Source: an uncultured Bermanella sp. (GTDB lineage Bacteria > Pseudomonadota > Gammaproteobacteria > Pseudomonadales > Oceanobacteraceae). Taken from it: a stretch of 35,329 bases of DNA. Both the position numbers and the translations under genes were made by a program. The notes under the pieces are model-generated. The model was not told the DNA's origin. It saw only the letters and a list, made by a program, of their open reading frames with translations, and searched no databases. Below, piece after piece: positions 31,011 through 35,329 of this stretch (positions are counted from its first letter, which is position 1; every line of letters starts with the position of its first letter). The stretch is taken from contig CAJXRF010000060.1 of the NCBI GenBank assembly GCA_913058575.1, forward strand, positions 1 through 35,329, written 5' to 3'.

Positions 31011-32642
31011 TTAAAGCTTCTGTTCAAGGGCTTGAATGGTCAACTTACCTACATCAGTGTGGTGCATCAGGTTTGTGTAGTTCTTAACCACGTTCACAGG
31101 TCCGTATGCAATCACCGCAACAGGGGTGTGAGTGTGTGTGCCGGTACCCCAAACAATGTTTTGATCAGCGGCTACTTTACGGCCAATCAAATCAAGGTGA
31201 TCGTACTCGCCGTATACATAGAACTCTTCAAAATCTTCAAAGTTCGGGTACTCAGGGTCGTACAAGTACTGGTGCTCAGTGTCTTGATACTTGTTCTCTT
31301 CGCGAGCGACAATTTCTTCCGCTTGCTCAAGCGTGATCTTGAATTCGCTGTTAGCGTTAACAACGGCCATGATATCCGCAGCAGTCGGGCGAGTTTGATA
31401 CAAGTCACCACCGGCTTCATACCACATATTTTCAAAGCTCATAGACTGAGCATATAGCTTGTCTAGAATTTCTAATGGGCCGAAGTTGTAGTTAGGCTGG
31501 TAGTCACGATCGCTAAATGCTTCACCTTCAAGAGCGGTAGGCTCTGGAATGTCTTTACGTGAGTAGCTGAATCCAAAACCGCCGGTTTCATGATCGGCTG
31601 TGATCACAACAAGCGTATCGTTTCGGCCTTGAACCCATTCGTAAACCGCTTCAATGCTTTCGTCAAACTTCAACAATTCGTGCAGCATGGTGCCGGCATC
31701 GTTGTAGTGAGCGGCCCAGTCAATTTGGCCCCCTTCAATCATCAAGAAGAAACCGTCAGGGTCTTTGGCAAGAATATCCAAAGCCTTAATGGTCATTTCT
31801 TTCAAGCTTGGCTGAGTACGTGTTTCATCGTCTTTAGATGCTGTGTACGCAATGCCGTCCATCATGGCAGAGTAATGGAACAAACCTAATAGTTTGTCGC
31901 CATTGGCAGCATTCATTTGATCAAGGTTAAACGCTAACTGGTAACCGTCGCTTTGTGCTTCGGTTAGTAGGTTGCGATCATCGCCACGCTTAGATTTAAT
32001 GCGAATGCTTGGCTCGTTTACTAAGTCAGCCACCGCTTGGTTAACCTCAGCATCTGAGTTTACAGAGGCTGGTATCCAGTAACGCAAGCCACCCGACAAC
32101 ATAACGTCAACCGAATTGGCTAGCATGTCAGATGCGATTTCGTTTTCCATAGAACGGTGTGCTTGGTGAGCGGCAAAAGAGGCTGGGGTGGCGTGAGTGA
32201 TTCGAGTATCCGAAATCAAACCGGTGGCCTTGCCCATTTTCTTGGCTTTTTCAAGAATGGTTTCTACTGGGTTACCTACGTAATCCAAACCAATCATTTC
32301 GCTACCAGACGATACACCTGTGGCTAATTGTGAAGCCGAACAAGCAGAATCCACAACGATGCTGGCTTCAGGGCCGGTAGAAGACAAACCCACTACGCCC
32401 TTGTAACTGAATTTTTCTAAAGCGGTTGGTTGCCCTTGATAAATTGAATTAGGCGCACGCTTAGCGTATTCCTGAAGCATGCCCACTTGTTGCGGGCCCA
32501 TGCCGTCACCAATCATCATGATCACGTTTTTAACGTCACCTGGGCGAAGCGGCGTGTTTTCGTCGCTCCAATCTATACAAGCGGTTAATGTGGTTGCAGT
32601 GGCAACTGCAGCGCACAATTTTAATATTTTATTTACTGCCAC
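31011..32642 (-). CDS. Lipoprotein alkaline phosphatase (PhoA superfamily)
   Basis: A 543-residue phosphomonoesterase of the alkaline phosphatase superfamily. A lipobox LTAC (Cys22) indicates a lipid anchor. Metal and active-site blocks are clear: MMIGDGMG, VVDSACSASQLATG with the nucleophile Ser in DSA, THATPASFAAHQ, IEGGQIDWAAH, TADHETGG and GTHTHTPV. The translated frame begins with a GTG 8 nt after AAGGA. It should release phosphate from organic phosphoesters at the cell surface. A substrate-binding protein and a phosphate-selective porin follow divergently, so phosphate-starvation control is likely, but I found no convincing Pho box. Confidence 0.92.
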   Translation of the reverse strand: MAVNKILKLCAAVATATTLTACIDWSDENTPLRPGDVKNVIMMIGDGMGPQQVGMLQEYAKRAPNSIYQGQPTALEKFSYKGVVGLSSTGPEASIVVDSACSASQLATGVSSGSEMIGLDYVGNPVETILEKAKKMGKATGLISDTRITHATPASFAAHQAHRSMENEIASDMLANSVDVMLSGGLRYWIPASVNSDAEVNQAVADLVNEPSIRIKSKRGDDRNLLTEAQSDGYQLAFNLDQMNAANGDKLLGLFHYSAMMDGIAYTASKDDETRTQPSLKEMTIKALDILAKDPDGFFLMIEGGQIDWAAHYNDAGTMLHELLKFDESIEAVYEWVQGRNDTLVVITADHETGGFGFSYSRKDIPEPTALEGEAFSDRDYQPNYNFGPLEILDKLYAQSMSFENMWYEAGGDLYQTRPTAADIMAVVNANSEFKITLEQAEEIVAREENKYQDTEHQYLYDPEYPNFEDFEEFYVYGEYDHLDLIGRKVAADQNIVWGTGTHTHTPVAVIAYGPVNVVKNYTNLMHHTDVGKLTIQALEQKL

Positions 32643-33076
32643 GTTTTTTTCCTTTTACTCATGCCTCGGAAGTGAGGTGGCGCGGCAGAGTAAGGTTTGA
32701 GTGTTCAAAAAGTCAAGGATAGTTGAATGGGGTTAGTTATAAAAAACGAGAAATCTATTACTTTTGTATTTGAAAAAAGACGTTTCGTTTAATAACTGAT
32801 CAGGTCTCTAATATAGGAATAGAATTTTAAAAACAATACCCATTTTTGTACAATTTGGAGATTATTCTTACCTTTAGCGGTTTAAAATTAAGCAATAAAA
32901 ATTAAATGAAAAATTTTAGTGAAAAATTAAAATATTTTTTAAATAAGTCGCTAATAAAACCGTGGAAGATGAAAACTGTGACGCAGTTCTCGTAATGATT
33001 TTTCATAATAAAAACCAGCCGACAACCTTTAAATTAAATAATTCCCTTTGTGCCTAAATTAACATTGATTTTATTT

Positions 33077-33105
33077 TTGACATGATTAATATGCCGCGGG
33101 GCATA
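33077..33105 (+). promoter_or_regulatory. Promoter with palindrome over its -10
   Basis: A perfect TTGACA at 33077-33082 is followed at normal spacing by GGCATA/GCATAA. A palindrome TATGCC-GCGG-GGCATA at 33090-33105 overlaps the -10, as a repressor site might. The rest of 32643-33166 is A+T-rich spacer between divergent genes, with a TTGTACAA palindrome near 32846-32853. Confidence 0.45.
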
Positions 33106-33166
33106 AGAAATTTATTTTGTGTTTTTATACTTGGTAAATAAATTTAAAAAATTTCGGAAGTAAAAA

Positions 33167-33946
33167 ATGAAAAAATTCACAGTACTTTTGACCATTGCAG
33201 TTTGTCTTTTATCATTTTCATTTTCTGCTTTTGCAAAGCGTGAAAGGGTGGTGTTGTGCACCGATCGCTCCTACTGGTATCCGTTTGTGTTCATCAATTC
33301 TTACAAGCCAGATGGTTTGTATGTTGATATTGTAAAAGATGCAGCCGATCGATTGGACTGGCGTGTGAGTATTCGCCCAATGGATTGGAAAAAATGCTTG
33401 CGTGCGGTAGAAACTGGATCGGTTGATGGCATCCTTGGTGCTTCTTATAAAGCAAAGCGTGCCGAATTTTTGTATTACCCGCTTAATGCCGAAAGTAAAA
33501 AAATTGCTCCTGCTCGTTTAAGTTCAGCCGAGTATGTGGTGGTAAATACGGTAGGGTCTAAATACACTTACAATGGCGATGTAAAAACAATTCCACAGCC
33601 TGTACGTGTACCACGTGGCTACTCTGTAGCGGATGATTTGCGTAAAGGTGGCATAGAAGTAGACGATAAAAGCTCTCGTGGAGATGAGGTCACCCTTATG
33701 AAGCTGGCTTCTTCCGGTAAAGGCTCGGTAGTCACCCTTAGATCAGTGGCTAAAAAATACATGAGCAGCCCGGCCTTTAAAGGCAAGTTAAAAGTTCAAT
33801 CTAAAACCTATAAGTCTAAAGACTACTTTTTAGCCATTTCAAAAGCATCTGATTTAACCCAAGAAAAACGCGACGCCCTGTGGGGGGCTATTGGTGCGGT
33901 GAATGATGATGTTGATCTAGTGGCTGAATACCAATCTAAATATTAA
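33167..33946 (+). CDS. Periplasmic solute-binding protein, SBP_bac_3 family
   Basis: A 259-residue exported binding protein. The signal peptide (about 1-23) ends at AFA-KR. The body has the family-3 pattern: an opening VVLCTDRSYWYPFVF, then DGLYVDIVKDAADRL, then VETGSVDGILGASYKAKR, typical of polar amino-acid binding proteins and of stand-alone periplasmic sensors. GGAAG lies 6 nt before the ATG. There is no ABC permease or ATPase beside it, so it may serve a distant transporter or act as a signalling protein. It sits between an alkaline phosphatase and a phosphate porin, but the family is not the phosphate-binding PstS family. Confidence 0.85.
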   Translation: MKKFTVLLTIAVCLLSFSFSAFAKRERVVLCTDRSYWYPFVFINSYKPDGLYVDIVKDAADRLDWRVSIRPMDWKKCLRAVETGSVDGILGASYKAKRAEFLYYPLNAESKKIAPARLSSAEYVVVNTVGSKYTYNGDVKTIPQPVRVPRGYSVADDLRKGGIEVDDKSSRGDEVTLMKLASSGKGSVVTLRSVAKKYMSSPAFKGKLKVQSKTYKSKDYFLAISKASDLTQEKRDALWGAIGAVNDDVDLVAEYQSKY

Positions 33947-33979
33947 ACAAAATCTTTGTTTAACTTGAAAAATTTTACT

Positions 33980-34003
33980 GCTGCATGTCATTCGAGATGC
34001 AGC
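33980..34003. promoter_or_regulatory. Inverted repeat upstream of the porin
   Basis: GCTGCAT and ATGCAGC form perfect 7-bp arms across a 10-nt spacer. It lies between the binding-protein gene and the porin. There is no T-run, so it is more likely an operator or leader hairpin than a terminator. Confidence 0.4.
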
Positions 34004-34146
34004 TCGATGTAAAAATATACGGTATAAATTTTGAGACACCCACTTAAGGAATGTATCTTTTGTGGGAGAGTTTTGTCTATTTAAAATTAATCACCGTCTC
34101 TCATGGAACGAGAATAACCATAATAAAATCTATGAAGAGAATGAAT

Positions 34147-35310
34147 ATGAAAATGAATAAAACCTTGCTGTCATTGGCCGTAGTGTCAAGTATGTCTGTC
34201 ACTGAAGTCATGGCCGAAGATTTAGTGAATATTTCTTTGGGTAGTGGTGGTTTGAAAGTCACTAAGGGTGATAGTAAATTCCAAATGGGTGGCCGTGCTC
34301 AGTTTGATTTTGTGAACTATGACGAAGATGCCGGTATTGATGAAAGTGATGACGGAACGGATGTGCGTCGTGCTCGAATTTATGTAAAAGGCAATGTGGC
34401 CGGTGATTGGAAGTACAAGGTTCAATACGATTTCTCTGAAAAAGTAGTGAAGGATATGTACATTACTTACACAGGCTCTGACGTGGGTAATATTATTGTG
34501 GGTCAAGCGGCTCCCGCTATGTTCCTAGAAAGCTACACCAGCTCTAAATGGACGACTTTTATTGAGCGTGCGGTAGTTGATAACTTCGCGTTAGATCGTG
34601 AACAAGGCCTTGGTTTCCAACGCGCGGGTGAGAGTTACTCAATATACACTTCTGTTACTGGCGATAACATGGATGATGACGTTGACGAAGAAGGTGATGA
34701 CGGCGCTTCTTATGCTGCGCGTTTAACACTTTCCCCACTTCATGAATCGGGTAGTGTTGCACACATTGGTTTTACCGCTTTGTACGAAGACAGAAATGAA
34801 TCTGAAACTGCTTTTGGTGCACGACCAGCCAGTAAGGTAGATGGCACCAGTAAATTAGTTCGCTCCTCTGTGGCCAGTGCTGATTCACGTTCTACATACG
34901 GTGTTGAGTTGGCCATGGTATCTGGTTCTTTCTCAGCTCAAGCTGAGCACGTTTTAGTGGAAGTGGATGGTCATCAGGTGGATGATGAAGAGTACACCGC
35001 TTCTTACGGTCAGGTGAGTTTTTTCCTAACAGGTGAATCTCGTAGCTACTATGTAGATGGCGGTATCTTTGATGCGCCAAATAGCATGAAGAACAGTTGG
35101 GAAATGGCGGCTCGTTATGAAGAGGCTGATTTCTCTGAATCTTCCCATGCGCTAGCGGGTGAACTAGAAACGTCTACTTTGGGTTTAAACTTTTACCCAA
35201 ATAAAAACATTCGTTTTGCGTTAAACCTTATTAACAGCAAAGCCACTTACAACGACAACAGTGAAGAAGAAGTGAAGTTGGTTCAATTACGCAGTCAGCT
35301 AGTATTCTAA
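34147..35310 (+). CDS. Phosphate-selective (OprP/OprO-like) outer-membrane porin
   Basis: A 387-residue outer-membrane barrel. The signal peptide is cleaved near VMA-ED. The mature part begins with a strand and then QMGGRAQFDFVNYDED, followed by DVRRARIYVKGNVAG and KVQYDFSEKVVKDMYITY, the Porin_O_P pattern. Alternating amphipathic strands with acidic turns continue to a C-terminal LRSQLVF, whose terminal Phe is the usual BAM signal. The gene would take up phosphate or polyphosphate, though some family members pass other anions. The ATG at 34147, 6 nt after AAGAGA, is preferred; ATGs at 34132 and 34141 are possible and only lengthen the signal. Its position by alkaline phosphatase supports a phosphate-scavenging role. 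Confidence 0.82.
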   Translation: MKMNKTLLSLAVVSSMSVTEVMAEDLVNISLGSGGLKVTKGDSKFQMGGRAQFDFVNYDEDAGIDESDDGTDVRRARIYVKGNVAGDWKYKVQYDFSEKVVKDMYITYTGSDVGNIIVGQAAPAMFLESYTSSKWTTFIERAVVDNFALDREQGLGFQRAGESYSIYTSVTGDNMDDDVDEEGDDGASYAARLTLSPLHESGSVAHIGFTALYEDRNESETAFGARPASKVDGTSKLVRSSVASADSRSTYGVELAMVSGSFSAQAEHVLVEVDGHQVDDEEYTASYGQVSFFLTGESRSYYVDGGIFDAPNSMKNSWEMAARYEEADFSESSHALAGELETSTLGLNFYPNKNIRFALNLINSKATYNDNSEEEVKLVQLRSQLVF

Positions 35311-35329
35311 AAGCTGCTTAGCGCCACCA

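Overview
The window looks like chromosomal DNA of a marine gammaproteobacterium, most likely of the Oceanospirillales type. The evidence is moderate-to-low G+C, an AcnB-type aconitase, a 7TM-DISM sensor kinase, a phosphate-selective (OprP/OprO-like) porin, a lipoprotein alkaline phosphatase, and a Tat-exported molybdenum hydroxylase with a triheme cytochrome. No marker gene fixes the genus, so this placement is an inference. No rRNA, tRNA or CRISPR was seen.

Layout. 1-5.3 kb: a divergent pair of an AraC-type regulator and a secreted PI-PLC-like protein with seven FG-GAP repeats, then a DJ-1/PfpI-family protein. 5.4-6.5 kb: an unrecognised secreted Cys-rich protein with a strong terminator. 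6.9-8.9 kb: a minus-strand operon of a saccharopine-dehydrogenase-like oxidoreductase, a DUF2269 membrane protein and a DoxX-like membrane protein. 9.1-14 kb: acnB, a DUF1963 (YwqG-like) gene, and a decayed in-frame copy of the last ~80 codons of acnB, all on the minus strand. The order acnB - cargo - acnB tail is what Campbell-type integration or a tandem duplication would leave. 14.5-16.9 kb: an orphan sensor histidine kinase. 17.1-18.7 kb: three small plus-strand genes (DUF1330-like, an unknown, a transglutaminase-like protein). 19-23.7 kb: a three-gene operon for a periplasmic molybdenum hydroxylase (MoCo subunit, 2Fe-2S subunit, triheme cytochrome c). 23.8-25.3 kb: a decayed RAYT/Y1 transposase and an A+T-rich methyltransferase. 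25.5-28.9 kb: a minus-strand operon of a secreted subtilisin-like protease, a small secreted protein resembling a protease propeptide, and a 2OG-Fe(II) oxygenase. 28.9-31 kb: an A+T-rich gene desert with a second decayed RAYT. 31-35.3 kb: alkaline phosphatase, a family-3 solute-binding protein and a phosphate-selective porin, suggesting phosphate scavenging.

The least expected structure is non-coding or broken. There are two dispersed intergenic repeat families (one at about 6.6, 9.0, 11.0 and 11.17 kb; another at about 0.1 and 6.8 kb), two RAYT relics, the acnB 3' relic, and several operator-like palindromes. I found no unambiguous novel multi-gene system. The best candidates for a second look are the acnB/DUF1963 insertion locus, the protease/propeptide-like/oxygenase operon, and the repeat families.
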